A stretch of 64,000 bases of DNA, from NCBI RefSeq assembly GCF_034258515.1, contig NZ_CP139438.1, positions 4,092,001-4,156,000 of the forward strand. The letters are read 5' to 3'. The translations under genes and the position numbers were made by a program. The notes below the pieces were generated by a model that saw only the letters and a list, made by a program, of their open reading frames with translations, made no database searches and was not told where the DNA came from. Shown here piece by piece: positions 46,216 to 55,252 of the stretch; the first letter of the stretch is position 1; every line of letters starts with the position of its first letter. Source of the stretch: Pseudarthrobacter oxydans (GTDB lineage Bacteria; Actinomycetota; Actinomycetes; Actinomycetales; Micrococcaceae).

Positions 46216-47016
46216 TCAGGTCCCCAGCCACACCATGTTCCAGGTGCCCAGCGAGACTGCGGCAAAAACCGCTGTTGCCGCCATCACCACACCGCCGGCA
46301 AGCACCCACGCATCCAACACACTGTAGGTCGATTCGCGGGCCCACGTCCGGCGGCCGCCGCCAAAGCCGCGGGCTTCCATCGTCACCGCGAGCCGCGATG
46401 CCCGGCGGATCGCCTGGACCAGCAGCCCGAAACTCTGCCCCAGCGTCGCCTTCACGCGCTGCAGGGCGCTGCCGCGGGCACCCACCCCGCGCGCGCGGCG
46501 GGCCATCCCGATGGTCTGCCACTCTTCTGCCATCAGGCCCACCAGCCGCATGGCCGCGAGGGTTCCCAGCACGAACCGGTGCGGGAGGCGCGCCTTCTGC
46601 GCCAGCGCATCAGCGAGGTCTGTGGGGTCGGTGCAGCTCATCAGCAGAACTGCCGGCAGGGCAATCGCCAGCCCCCGCAGCATGAAGCCCACGCCCAGCT
46701 CCAGTGAGCCTTCGCTCATGGTCCAGATGCCGACGTCGATCAGCGTCTTTCCGCTGTCCGGCGCCAGGATGGAGGTGCTCCAGCCTCCCACTGCGGCGGC
46801 GAGGATCAGCGGCCAGCCGCGCTGCCACAGCAGTGCGAGCGTCAGGCCGGCCAGCGGAAACAGCAGGACCTCAAAGACCAGTGCCACCGATGCGGACACC
46901 CAGTCTATGGAGAGCGCAAGCACGGCCGTGATGAGGAAGACGGCGGCGAACTTGCTGAGGGGGTTCGCCCGGGTCAGCAGCGCGTTGTTGCCGCGAAGGT
47001 TCAGCTCCTGCCTCAT
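46216..47016 (-). CDS. ykoC: ECF transporter T component (YkoC-like)
   Basis: A 266-aa membrane protein of the CbiQ/EcfT family: ANPLSKFAAVFLITAVLALSIDWVS, GTLAAMRLVGLMAEEWQTIGMARRARGVG (the Ala-Arg-Arg coupling motifs that touch the ATPases). It links the substrate component to the ATPase. Its start overlaps the ATPase stop by 4 bases (ATGA). With ykoE upstream this completes a thiamine-precursor ECF transporter. Confidence 0.87.
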   Translation of the reverse strand: MRQELNLRGNNALLTRANPLSKFAAVFLITAVLALSIDWVSASVALVFEVLLFPLAGLTLALLWQRGWPLILAAAVGGWSTSILAPDSGKTLIDVGIWTMSEGSLELGVGFMLRGLAIALPAVLLMSCTDPTDLADALAQKARLPHRFVLGTLAAMRLVGLMAEEWQTIGMARRARGVGARGSALQRVKATLGQSFGLLVQAIRRASRLAVTMEARGFGGGRRTWARESTYSVLDAWVLAGGVVMAATAVFAAVSLGTWNMVWLGT

Positions 47017-48569
47017 GGTGCCGCCGGTTCCGCCGCGGCCATCCGCAGTTCCGTTCCACCCAGCGCCGCCGTGAATTCGGCGTCATGGGTCACGGAGACC
47101 ACGGCGGTGCCGGCATCCAGCAGCTCGGACAGGAACGATGCCAGCTCCGCCCACGTGTTGGCGTCCTGGCCGAACGTAGGCTCGTCCAGGACCAGCACCT
47201 GGGGATGCGCGGCCAGGACCGTTGCCACGGACAGCCGCCGCTTCTCCCCGCCCGAAAGCGTGTAGGGGTTGGCATCCACAAGATGGGTAAGCCGCAGGCG
47301 CTCCAGCAGTTCGTCCACGCGCTCCTCACCATGGCCAAGGTGCCGGGGGCCAAACAGCAGTTCGTCCAGCACCTTCCCTGTGACGAACTGGTGTTCGGGT
47401 TCCTGGAACACGGTGCCGATCCGCTCGATGAGCTGATCGGCCTTCCACTTGTACGGGTCTATTCCGGCGCCGCGGCTCAGGTCCAGCGTGGCCGAAACCT
47501 TGCCGGCCACGGGCTCCAGGAGCCCGGCAAGCGTCAGGGCAAACGTGGACTTCCCGGCCCCGTTCGGCCCCGTGACGGCCAAGGCGTGCCCGGCCCGGAC
47601 CTGCGCGGAAATACCTGCCTGCACGGGTACCGGCGGAACCTTCCGGAAGCCGCTGCGCCGCGCCCGTTCACGGGACACCGCCAGTTCCTCGGCAGCGAGC
47701 AGGAGGCCACCCGTCCCGCTGGCTGGATCCGCCGCACGCAGCCGGGTGTCCGGAACATAGCCGGGCACCCACACCCCGGCAGCAATCAGCATGCTCCGGG
47801 CCTCCCTGAGCACCTGGTCCGGCGGACCGTCCAGCAGCACGGCGTCCTTCGCGTCGGTGCCGGGCTGCAGCACCACGATCCGGTCCACCAGGTCCTTCCA
47901 CACGGACACCCTGTGCTCCACCACCACCAGGGTGGCGCCGGTCTTGTCCAGGCACCGCGCCACGGCGTCGCGGACCTCCAGCACGCCGGCCGGGTCCAGG
48001 TTGGCCGTCGGCTCGTCCAGCAGGATCAGGCCGGGACGCATGGCAAGGATGCCTGCGAGCGCCAGCCGCTGTTTCTGCCCGCCGGAGAGTACCGACGTCG
48101 GATGGTCCAGCGGGAGGTGGGAAAGTCCGACGTCGTCCAGCGCCTCGTGCACGCGGCTCCAGATGGCGTGGCGGGGCACGGCGAGGTTCTCGGCGCCGAA
48201 GGCGGCGTCGTCACCCACGCGCGACAGGACCACTTGCGTCTCGGGATCCTGCTGCATAAGGCCGGCGCGCCCGCGCTGCTCGCGGGGGGAGGCTCCGTCA
48301 ACCAGCAGCGAACCCGACTCGTCGGAATCGCCGGCCGCGCCGCCGTCGTCGTTCGCATCCCCCAGGACCCCCGCCAAAGCATGGAGGAGGGTGGACTTGC
48401 CGGCGCCGGAAGGCCCCAAAAGCAGCACCCGCTCTCCCGGACGGATGTCCAGGTCGAGGGCATGGACCGCCGGCCTGGCGCGCCCGGCATGCCGCCAGCC
48501 CCAGCCGCGGGCCGTGACGGCGGCGGGACGCACTGCGGTGGGCGCGCCCTGGCGGGAAGGTGCGGACAT
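47013..48569 (-). CDS. ykoD: ECF transporter dual ATPase (YkoD-like)
   Basis: A 518-aa protein with two ABC domains in tandem. Walker A: GPSGAGKST and GPNGAGKST. Signatures: LSGGQKQRLALAGIL and LSGGEKRRLSVATVL. Walker B: GLILLDEPTANLDP and VLVLDEPTFGQDANT. The fused pair supplies both EcfA subunits. ATG at 48569 overlaps the ykoE stop (ATGA), and the upstream frame is noise. Confidence 0.9.
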   Translation of the reverse strand: MSAPSRQGAPTAVRPAAVTARGWGWRHAGRARPAVHALDLDIRPGERVLLLGPSGAGKSTLLHALAGVLGDANDDGGAAGDSDESGSLLVDGASPREQRGRAGLMQQDPETQVVLSRVGDDAAFGAENLAVPRHAIWSRVHEALDDVGLSHLPLDHPTSVLSGGQKQRLALAGILAMRPGLILLDEPTANLDPAGVLEVRDAVARCLDKTGATLVVVEHRVSVWKDLVDRIVVLQPGTDAKDAVLLDGPPDQVLREARSMLIAAGVWVPGYVPDTRLRAADPASGTGGLLLAAEELAVSRERARRSGFRKVPPVPVQAGISAQVRAGHALAVTGPNGAGKSTFALTLAGLLEPVAGKVSATLDLSRGAGIDPYKWKADQLIERIGTVFQEPEHQFVTGKVLDELLFGPRHLGHGEERVDELLERLRLTHLVDANPYTLSGGEKRRLSVATVLAAHPQVLVLDEPTFGQDANTWAELASFLSELLDAGTAVVSVTHDAEFTAALGGTELRMAAAEPAAP

Positions 48570-49192
48570 CAGGAGAAAACAGGCTCCGTAGCTGCCTTCC
48601 GCGACGCGAACGAGCTCAGGACCCCGGTCCTGGCCAGCCCCCGGGTGGCGATCCAGGACAGGGCGCCGGCGATGATCGCGCCGGAGATGGCGGTGAAGAC
48701 GATGTACACCAGCTTGTCCCCGCCGGAGTAGGCGATGTTCCAGCCCCACGGAGCGAAGGAGTCGTTGAGGCCGCAGAAGAGACCGGCGGCGGCACCGGCC
48801 AGCAGTGCCACGGGCAGGTTGAACTTCCGGTACACGAAGATGGCGAAGATGATCTCGGCGCCGAGGCCCTGGACGAAGCCGGAGAACAGCACGGAAGCCC
48901 CATACTGGGACCCCATGAGCAGCTCACCGGTGGCGGCTACCGTCTCACAGAACAGCGCGGCGCCGGGCTTGCGAATGATGAGCATGCCCAGCACGGCCGG
49001 GATCATCCAGCCGCCGGCGATCAGGCCGGTCAGTGGCGGGTAGGTGGCGTTCATGGGGCCGGACACTGCGGCCGCGCCCTGGGACCAGGCCCAGAAAATG
49101 ACGCCGCCGGCGATGGCAATGAGGGCCGCCACCACGATGTCCACGACGCGCCAGGACTTGCTGCTGGTCTTCTTGACTGCTGTTGTTGCCAT
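48569..49192 (-). CDS. ykoE: Thiamine/HMP ECF transporter S component YkoE
   Basis: A 207-aa membrane protein of the YkoE family: WRVVDIVVAALIAIAGGVIFWAW, AATGELLMGSQYGASVLFSGFVQGLGAEIIF, SGGDKLVYIVFTAISGAIIAG. YkoEDCB-type systems import hydroxymethylpyrimidine or thiamine. A TPP riboswitch lies in its leader and confirms thiamine-related cargo. GGAGGA is directly upstream of the ATG. First gene of ykoEDC. Confidence 0.92.
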   Translation of the reverse strand: MATTAVKKTSSKSWRVVDIVVAALIAIAGGVIFWAWSQGAAAVSGPMNATYPPLTGLIAGGWMIPAVLGMLIIRKPGAALFCETVAATGELLMGSQYGASVLFSGFVQGLGAEIIFAIFVYRKFNLPVALLAGAAAGLFCGLNDSFAPWGWNIAYSGGDKLVYIVFTAISGAIIAGALSWIATRGLARTGVLSSFASRKAATEPVFS

Positions 49193-49269
49193 GTGATCCT
49201 CCTGAGGAACAGGAGGGGAAAGTGGACGCGGCTGCCGGCACTGCTGCCGCTGCGCGCACTTCGAGAACT

Positions 49270-49390
49270 CGACTCCCTTGCGCCGGTACTAACCGGATCA
49301 GGTTCGAGGGTCTGCGGCTGCCCGCACTCTCAGCGCCCACCTGCGGATCCTGGCATTGCCAGTGATGGCCGACGGCGGCGCTCCCCTGTC
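49270..49390 (-). ncRNA. TPP riboswitch (THI element)
   Basis: Read on the minus strand: GGGGAGCGCCGCC (5' end near 49387), GCTGAGAGTG (49333-49324), ACCCTCGAACCTGATC (49311-49296), CCGGTTAGTACCGG and GCAAGGGAGTC (to 49271). These are the conserved THI-box blocks in correct order. It lies 78 bases before ykoE, so thiamine pyrophosphate would shut off the transporter. Confidence 0.94.
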
Positions 49391-49483
49391 GTTGAATGTT
49401 GCTTTTGCTTGAAATGATTCGTTGCAGAAATACCCTGTTGGGCGTTGTCCAGTTTACACCGCGGCGGGGGTAGATTGTGGGCC

Positions 49484-50026
49484 ATGGCTGCCAATTCCCC
49501 GCATGTAACCGACTTCGACCCGGATTCCGATGCCATCCAGCCGGAGGGATCGCTGGCGGCACTGATCGCCCGGATTGAAGGCGAAGTCCGGGAACTGCAG
49601 TTTCCAGGCTTCTCCCTCGACGACTCCCTGAACCTGGGACTGCTCCTCGTGGAGCTGGGCAAGGAGCGCGGGCTGCCCATCGCGATTGACATCACGAAGG
49701 GCGGGCAGGTTCTGTTCCATGCGGCGCTGCCCGGTGCGACGCCGGATAACGATCACTGGATCCGGGCGAAGCAGCGCACGGCGGCACGGTATGAGGTCCC
49801 CTCACTGCTGGTGGGATTGCGCGGCCGGCTGCGCGGCGGCCGGATCGAGGACCAGGGATGGTTCGACCAGGGCCGGTACGCGGCGCACGGCGGCTCCTTC
49901 CCGCTGTACGTCACCGGAGTGGGCGCCGTGGCTACCGTTACGGTTTCAGGGCTTCCCCAAGTGCAGGATCACGACCTGGTGGTCGAGGCCCTGCGCGAAA
50001 TGCTCCACTCCGCGGGGGCGGACTGA
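49484..50026 (+). CDS. UPF0303/HbpS-like (DUF336 fold) protein
   Basis: A 180-aa protein: DSLNLGLLLVELGKERGLPIAIDITKGGQVLFHAALPGATPDN and GRYAAHGGSFPLYVTGVGAVATVTVSGL match UPF0303, distant relatives of heme-degrading/heme-binding HbpS (GlcG fold). It may act in heme or redox stress; function not established. ATG 49484 follows TAGATT (49471-49476) at leaderless distance. Divergent from the ykoEDC operon. Confidence 0.75.
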   Translation: MAANSPHVTDFDPDSDAIQPEGSLAALIARIEGEVRELQFPGFSLDDSLNLGLLLVELGKERGLPIAIDITKGGQVLFHAALPGATPDNDHWIRAKQRTAARYEVPSLLVGLRGRLRGGRIEDQGWFDQGRYAAHGGSFPLYVTGVGAVATVTVSGLPQVQDHDLVVEALREMLHSAGAD

Positions 50027-50153
50027 TGCCAAGGCTGGCGGACTGACCCACACTGCACGCACGTCCACCGGCAGCAGAAATACAAAGGCTGCTTAGCATT
50101 TATTAGTAATCATGCTTACTATGTTGTCTCCCGGGTTTTGAGGAGAACAGGAC

Positions 50154-50723
50154 ATGGCAGCAAGCACCCGCCTGGCGGGCCCACGAACACGCCTGCAAAA
50201 GGCCTCCCTCGGAACGGGAATAGTCTTCGTCCTTTTCGGCATCCTGGGTTTCATCCCGGGCGTTACCTCCAACTATGGCTCGTTGGGCTTTGCCGGACCT
50301 GGTTCAGGGGCGCTGCTATTGAGCGTCTTCCAAGTGTCCATTCTCCTTAACGCGGTCCACCTGCTCTTCGGGATTGCAGGGGTCCTGATGGCGCGGACGC
50401 ATCCCCAGGCCAGGAACTTCCTCATCTACGGGGGCGTAACCTACCTGCTCCTGTGGTTGTACGGCTTCCTTGCGGGCGACACCACGCCTGCCAACTTCCT
50501 CCCTGCGAACAACGCAGACGACTGGCTGCACCTGGCCCTCGGCCTGGCCATGATTGCGCTGGCCATCGTCCTGGCCGCCCGAGGCCCCGCCGTTCCCGCA
50601 GGCGTTGCCGGCAGCGACAGCAGCAACAGCGGCGACAACAGCAACCGGTCAGGAAGCCTCAGCGACGACGTCACGGAACCGGCACCAACGCCGCACCTGA
50701 AGGAGCACTATGAAAATCCCTGA
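50154..50723 (+). CDS. DUF4383 membrane protein
   Basis: A 189-aa protein with about four membrane helices (residues 22-44, 52-80, 88-106, 122-143) in the DUF4383 pattern (GIVFVLFGILGFIPG, VHLLFGIAGVLMAR, GGVTYLLLWLYGFLAGD). A disordered tail of Ser, Asn and Gly ends in an acidic segment. AGGAGAACAG lies just upstream. Its 3' end overlaps the diiron-protein gene by 14 bases, suggesting a shared operon. Confidence 0.85.
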   Translation: MAASTRLAGPRTRLQKASLGTGIVFVLFGILGFIPGVTSNYGSLGFAGPGSGALLLSVFQVSILLNAVHLLFGIAGVLMARTHPQARNFLIYGGVTYLLLWLYGFLAGDTTPANFLPANNADDWLHLALGLAMIALAIVLAARGPAVPAGVAGSDSSNSGDNSNRSGSLSDDVTEPAPTPHLKEHYENP

Positions 50724-51807
50724 AGCGCGCGGTCCCGCCAGCACCGCCTTGTTCGCCCTTCTCACGGAGGCGCCCGGCACCCTTGGCACCCGCCCCTGCG
50801 GCCGCACCGCCGATGACCGAACCCTGGATGACGGAACCGCGGCGCTGCACCGGGCGGTCACCGGCCAGTTGGCTGCCACCCCGGACATCATTGGCGACGA
50901 CGATCTCCAGCTGACGCTCTTCTGCCTCTACGAGCTCCACTACAGCGGACTCGAAGGCGTCAGCGATGAGTGGGAATGGGCGCCGGGACTGATCCAGGTC
51001 CGCCACCTGCTGGAAAAACCGTTCGAGTCAGCGCTCAGGCTGGCCGCCCGGGAAGCAGCCGGCGAACTGGAGCTTCCCGCGGCCTCGCGTCCCACCAGCG
51101 ATGCCGTGGCCGATGTCCTGTTCAGCCTCGCAGCCCGCGACACCGGCCCCAGCCTCTCACGGTACGTGGCAAAGAAGGCCAGCCTGGACCAGCTCAAGGA
51201 ATTCCTGATCCATAAGTCCATCTACCAGCTGAAGGAGGCGGATCCCCATACCTTTGCCATTCCCCGGCTGGCCGGGCGCCCCAAGGCCGCGCTGGTGGAA
51301 ATCCAGGCGGATGAGTACGGCGGCGGACGTCCCGAACGGATGCACAGCGCACTTTTCGCCCGCACCCTGCGAGGCCTGGGAATGGCGGACGAATACGGCG
51401 CCTACGTCGATTCCGTCCCGGCCGTCTCCCTCGCCGCAGTGAACCTGATGTCCCTGTTCGGGCTGAACCGCCGGCTGCGGGGTGCCATCACCGGGCACCT
51501 TGCCATCTATGAGATGACCTCCTCCCAGCCCAACCGCTTATACGGGAGCGGTTTCCGCCGGCATGGATTCGATGCCGCCGTCACCCACTATTTCGATGAA
51601 CACGTGGAAGCAGACGCCGTCCACGAGCAGATCGCCGGCCGCGACCTGGCCGGCGGCCTCGTCGAGGCCGAACCAGGACTTCTTGGAGACGTATTGTTTG
51701 GTGCCACGGCAGCCATGGCGGTGGACGGCAGGCTGTCTGCCCATCTCCTGCAGTCCTGGGAGAACGGCGGGACGTCACTCAGGGCGGCAGTCCCGGCGGC
51801 AGCATGA
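50710..51807 (+). CDS. Heme-oxygenase-like (HDO) iron-containing redox enzyme
   Basis: A 365-aa helical protein of the HDO superfamily (iron-containing redox enzyme family), whose members use a labile diiron site for oxygen activation (UndA, SznF, CADD types). Candidate ligands in helix order: E75/H77 (CLYELHYSG), E202 and H212 (ADEYGGGRPERMH), and D296, E297, D302, H305 (YFDEHVEADAVH). Natural substrate unknown. A CDGSH 2Fe-2S protein follows 56 bases later and is a plausible electron or iron source. Overlaps the DUF4383 gene. Confidence 0.85.
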   Translation: MKIPEARGPASTALFALLTEAPGTLGTRPCGRTADDRTLDDGTAALHRAVTGQLAATPDIIGDDDLQLTLFCLYELHYSGLEGVSDEWEWAPGLIQVRHLLEKPFESALRLAAREAAGELELPAASRPTSDAVADVLFSLAARDTGPSLSRYVAKKASLDQLKEFLIHKSIYQLKEADPHTFAIPRLAGRPKAALVEIQADEYGGGRPERMHSALFARTLRGLGMADEYGAYVDSVPAVSLAAVNLMSLFGLNRRLRGAITGHLAIYEMTSSQPNRLYGSGFRRHGFDAAVTHYFDEHVEADAVHEQIAGRDLAGGLVEAEPGLLGDVLFGATAAMAVDGRLSAHLLQSWENGGTSLRAAVPAAA

Positions 51808-51863
51808 GCGGCGCCAGTCCCCCGCCGTCGTCCGTCACCCCGGCTACCTAAGCAGGAGCAAGA

Positions 51864-52079
51864 ATGAACCAGGAACCCGCCGATAGCTCCATCGTGGTGT
51901 GCCCCGACGGTCCGCTGATCGTGCGCGGCGACTTCGAGATCGTCACGCCCTCCGGCGAACCGTTGCCCCGTGAACGGAAAACCGTGGCACTGTGCCGCTG
52001 CGGGGCGTCAGCCATCAAGCCCTATTGCGATGGGACGCACAAGATGATCAAGTTCCGGACGGAACCTCCGGCAACCTGA
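51864..52079 (+). CDS. CDGSH-type 2Fe-2S protein
   Basis: A 71-aa iron-sulfur protein. CRCGASAIKPYCDGTHK holds the 3Cys-1His cluster: C44, C46, C55 and H59 (CDGTH for CDGSH). The preceding strand (VRGDFEIVTPSGEPL) is the usual beta-cap. AGGAGCAAG at 51852-51860 is the ribosome binding site. Small bacterial CDGSH proteins carry a redox-active, easily transferred 2Fe-2S cluster. Paired with the upstream diiron protein. Confidence 0.92.
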   Translation: MNQEPADSSIVVCPDGPLIVRGDFEIVTPSGEPLPRERKTVALCRCGASAIKPYCDGTHKMIKFRTEPPAT

Positions 52080-52157
52080 GCAAGGCCTGCACCGGCCGGC
52101 CGCCATCGCCGGTTAGGCTAGGGACAGCCCGTTTTCCGCCCGCAAGGAGTACTAGGA

Positions 52158-52421
52158 ATGAACCTCTTCATCAAGCTGCTCGGCACTGGCGTGAGCCTCG
52201 GCGCAGGCTTTGTCGGCACGAAGCTCGTCAACGCCATCTGGGAAAAGACCACCGGCCGGAAGCCCCCCACCGGCAAGCACGAGGACGTCCCCACGAGCCT
52301 TCACTCGGCGCTGACGTTCGCCCTGATCTCTGCCTCGGTGAGCACCATCATCCAGGTCTTGGCCAACCGTGGCACCCAGCGCGCCATCACCCGGTTCGCC
52401 AAGAGCCAGGACATCGTCTAG
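52158..52421 (+). CDS. DUF4235 membrane protein
   Basis: An 87-aa protein with two hydrophobic stretches (LIKLLGTGVSLGAGFVGTKLV and SALTFALISASVSTIIQVL) matching DUF4235. Function unknown. AAGGAG at 52144-52149. Last plus-strand gene before the convergent Mrp operon. Confidence 0.82.
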   Translation: MNLFIKLLGTGVSLGAGFVGTKLVNAIWEKTTGRKPPTGKHEDVPTSLHSALTFALISASVSTIIQVLANRGTQRAITRFAKSQDIV

Positions 52422-52439
52422 CAGCACGCCGAACGGTGT

Positions 52440-52841
52440 TCAGCCGTCGCCGGAACCGTCCTCACGGGCGGCTTTGGCGGCGGCTTTCTGCACCACGGCC
52501 TCGAGCTCATCGGAGGTGAGGAGCTCGCGGTGCAGGTGCTTGGTGCGGTAGCCGGCCCGGCCCACCATGTGTGCCGAAACGGGCACGGTGAGCAGCTGGA
52601 AAATCCACGCCACCAACAGCACAGGCCACACCCACCAGGTGCGCAGCTGCAGGCCGATGGACGCCAGGAGCAGGAACAGCCCCAGCACCTGCGGCTTGGT
52701 GGCGGCATGCATGCGGCTGAGCAGGTCGGGGAACCGCAGCAAGCCGATGGCCGCGCCGAGGGACATGATGGCCCCGACGATCATGAACACGGCGGACAGC
52801 ACATCCACCCAGGCGTCCAGGCCAGTGGAATCAGGACTCAT
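52440..52841 (-). CDS. mrpG: Mrp Na+/H+ antiporter subunit G
   Basis: A 133-aa MrpG/MnhG: three helices with LSAVFMIVGAIMSLGAAIGLLRFPDLLSRMHAATKPQ, the family signature, and a charged tail. Last gene of the operon, start overlapping mrpF by 11 bases. It closes the seven-subunit-equivalent set (A/B fused, C, D, E, F, G). Confidence 0.93.
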   Translation of the reverse strand: MSPDSTGLDAWVDVLSAVFMIVGAIMSLGAAIGLLRFPDLLSRMHAATKPQVLGLFLLLASIGLQLRTWWVWPVLLVAWIFQLLTVPVSAHMVGRAGYRTKHLHRELLTSDELEAVVQKAAAKAAREDGSGDG

Positions 52842-53109
52842 TGGGCTGCTCCCTCCGGTCCGCCACGAACCTTGCCACCGTCACGGACCCGATAAAGCCG
52901 ATGATGGAAATGGCCACCACCAGCATCAGGTTGTTCAGGTGCCTGTTGACGGCCATGTCCACGCACAGGGCACCGCCCAGGATGGCCAACAGGACGTCCG
53001 TGGCCAGCACCCGGTCCAGCAGTGAAGGCCCCCGGGAGATCCTGATGATGGCACCGGCGGCGGCCACCGAGAAAATTACGGCAGTAATAGCCAGGACGGT
53101 CTGCATCAT
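52831..53109 (-). CDS. mrpF: Mrp Na+/H+ antiporter subunit F
   Basis: A 92-aa three-helix protein: AIIRISRGPSLLDRVLATDVLLAILGGALCVDMAVNR, the MrpF/MnhF signature. The long upstream open frame is out of register with the gene and ignored. Start ATG at 53109 overlaps the mrpE stop (ATGA). Confidence 0.92.
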   Translation of the reverse strand: MMQTVLAITAVIFSVAAAGAIIRISRGPSLLDRVLATDVLLAILGGALCVDMAVNRHLNNLMLVVAISIIGFIGSVTVARFVADRREQPNES

Positions 53110-53651
53110 GCGCCGGCCTCCATTCGCACGGTTTCGAGTTCTTCCTTGGTGCCCATGATCCTGATCAGCCCCGCCTCGATGGACCGCACCTCGTTTTTCA
53201 GGTTTTCGACTTCCTGCGGGGAACTGATGTTGAGCGCATGCAGGTAGAGGGTGGACGTGGAGCGGTCCACCTCCACCACCAGCGAGCCCGGAATCAGGGA
53301 AATCACGTGCCCCGTGGCCGTGACCATCAGGTCCTGGCGGCTGCGGAGCGGGACGGCGACGACGGCGTTGGTCACCTTCGGCCCCTTGGCGATGGCGAGG
53401 TACAGGAGCTGCGCGCTGGCAGCCGCCACCTTGGCCAGGAAGACGAGCGCGAAGGGAACGGCGTACAGGATGTTGAACCGGCCGCTGAGTTCCACCGGCG
53501 GAAGGTAGAACAGACGCGCAACCGCCACGGCCAGCAACGCCCCGAACAGGAGGTTGCCGGGGCTGAAGTCCTGCCACAGGGCACCCCACACAATGACCAG
53601 CCAGACCAGGAGCGGCAGCTCCTGGCGGAGGGAAATACGGCGGCGGCTCAT
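53106..53651 (-). CDS. mrpE: Mrp Na+/H+ antiporter subunit E
   Basis: A 181-aa MrpE/MnhE: two or three N-terminal helices (LPLLVWLVIVWGALWQDFSPGNLLFG) and a cytoplasmic domain with ATGHVISLIPGSLVVEVDRSTSTLYLHALN, the family signature. ATG 53651 overlaps the mrpD stop (ATGA); the in-frame extension to 53960 is a shadow of mrpD. Confidence 0.93.
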   Translation of the reverse strand: MSRRRISLRQELPLLVWLVIVWGALWQDFSPGNLLFGALLAVAVARLFYLPPVELSGRFNILYAVPFALVFLAKVAAASAQLLYLAIAKGPKVTNAVVAVPLRSRQDLMVTATGHVISLIPGSLVVEVDRSTSTLYLHALNISSPQEVENLKNEVRSIEAGLIRIMGTKEELETVRMEAGA

Positions 53652-55252
53652 TTTCCCCCTCCCGGCGTGGCAACCATCGGAACGTCGATGTTTTCGCCCA
53701 GGACAGCGTGGATGTAGGAGGTCCGGTCCAGCATGTCGCGCGCAGCCTGGTCCGAGACCGTGAACAGCGGCCCCGCGAAAACCGTCAGGGCAAGGCCGAG
53801 GACCACCAGCCCCACTGTCGAGCCCACCATGGTGCGCGGAAGCAGGGTGACGGTGTTCCGTTTGGCGCCAGGACCGTCGGCCCGCCCGGCGGCCGGGGCA
53901 AGCAGCACCGGATCCGGGTGCTCGGCGTCCGAGGGCCGGCGCCAGAACGCACGGTTCCACACCCTGGCCACGGCAAGCAGGGTCAGCAGGCTGGTAAGCA
54001 CCCCGCCGATCACCAGCACGTACGCGAGCGGCGTCCCCAGTTCAATCCCGGCCTGCATGAGCCCCACCTTCCCCAGGAAGCCGGAGAACGGCGGAATTCC
54101 GGCCAGGTTCATTGCGGGAATGAAGAACAGCAGTGCCAGCAGCGGGGACAGCTTGGCGAGGCCGCCCAGCCGGTCCACCGAGGAGCTCCCGCCGCGGCGT
54201 TCGATCAGCCCCGTCACCAGGAAGAGGCTGGTCTGGATGGTGATGTGGTGCGCCACATAGAAGACTGCGGCTCCCAGCCCTGCCGCGGAGGACATCGCCA
54301 AGCCAAACACCATGTACCCGATGTGGCTCACCAGGGTGAAGGAAAGCAGACGTTTGATGTCGCTCTGCGCCAGGGCACCCAGGATCCCCACCACCATGGT
54401 CAGCAGGGCGGCCACCATGAGGGGCGTATTCAGGGAATCCCCGGGAAAGAGGAGCGTCTCGGTCCGCACCATGGCATAGACGCCAACCTTGGTGAGCAGG
54501 CCGGCGAACACGGCCGTGACCGGCGCCGGGGCGGTGGGGTAGGAGTCGGGCAGCCAGAACGACAGCGGGAACACGGCCGCCTTGATGCCGAACGCCACCA
54601 GCAGCATCACGTGCAGGAGGGTCCTGGTGCCCTGGTCCAGCTCACCGAGCTTCATGGCAAGATCGGCCATGTTGACCGTTCCGGTGGCCCCGTAGACCAT
54701 GGCGATCGAGATCAGGAACAGCACCGACGACACCACGGACACCACCACATAGGTGACGCCCGCCCGGATGCGGGGCCCCGTGCCGCCCAGCGTCATCAGC
54801 ACGTAGCTTGCCGTCAGCAGGATCTCGAAACCGACGTAAAGGTTGAAGAGGTCGCCGGAAAGGAACGCATTGGACACCCCGGCCACCAGGATCAGGTACG
54901 TGGGGTGGAAGATCGAGACGGGCGCGTCCTGGTCGCCGTCGGCCATGCCCTGCCCGGTGGCGTAGACCAGCACGGCCAGGCTCACCGCCGAGGAGACCAC
55001 CAGCATCAGGGACGAGAACTGGTCCACCACCATCACGATGCCCCACGGCGGCAGCCAGCCGCCGATGCTTACCGCCGCCGTGCCGCCGTCCCACACGGAG
55101 GCCAGCAGGAGGCATTCGAGCAGGAGCGTGAGGGACAGCAGGAGGATGCTGACCACCCGCTGGGCCCGTGAGTGGCGGATCAGCAGGAAGGTCAGGGCGG
55201 CGCCCACGATGGGCAGTACGACGGCGAGCGGCGCGAGGCTTGCGAGGTTCAC
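53648..55252 (-). CDS. mrpD: Mrp Na+/H+ antiporter subunit D
   Basis: A 534-aa, about 14-helix proton-pumping subunit homologous to NADH dehydrogenase NuoM/N. It contains FEILLTASYVLMTLGG, the key Lys region VAFGIKAAVFPLSFWLPDSYPTAPAPV and SDIKRLLSFTLVSHIGYM. GTG start overlapping the mrpC stop. Confidence 0.94.
   Translation of the reverse strand: MNLASLAPLAVVLPIVGAALTFLLIRHSRAQRVVSILLLSLTLLLECLLLASVWDGGTAAVSIGGWLPPWGIVMVVDQFSSLMLVVSSAVSLAVLVYATGQGMADGDQDAPVSIFHPTYLILVAGVSNAFLSGDLFNLYVGFEILLTASYVLMTLGGTGPRIRAGVTYVVVSVVSSVLFLISIAMVYGATGTVNMADLAMKLGELDQGTRTLLHVMLLVAFGIKAAVFPLSFWLPDSYPTAPAPVTAVFAGLLTKVGVYAMVRTETLLFPGDSLNTPLMVAALLTMVVGILGALAQSDIKRLLSFTLVSHIGYMVFGLAMSSAAGLGAAVFYVAHHITIQTSLFLVTGLIERRGGSSSVDRLGGLAKLSPLLALLFFIPAMNLAGIPPFSGFLGKVGLMQAGIELGTPLAYVLVIGGVLTSLLTLLAVARVWNRAFWRRPSDAEHPDPVLLAPAAGRADGPGAKRNTVTLLPRTMVGSTVGLVVLGLALTVFAGPLFTVSDQAARDMLDRTSYIHAVLGENIDVPMVATPGGGK

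Noticed and set aside
50060..50153. AT-rich TTAGCATTTATTAGTAATC region as a phage attachment or sigma-B promoter
   Set aside because: No duplicate site or integrase is seen, and the GGTTT/GGGTA pattern is absent. It is most likely the promoter of the DUF4383 gene, but the boxes are not clear enough to call.
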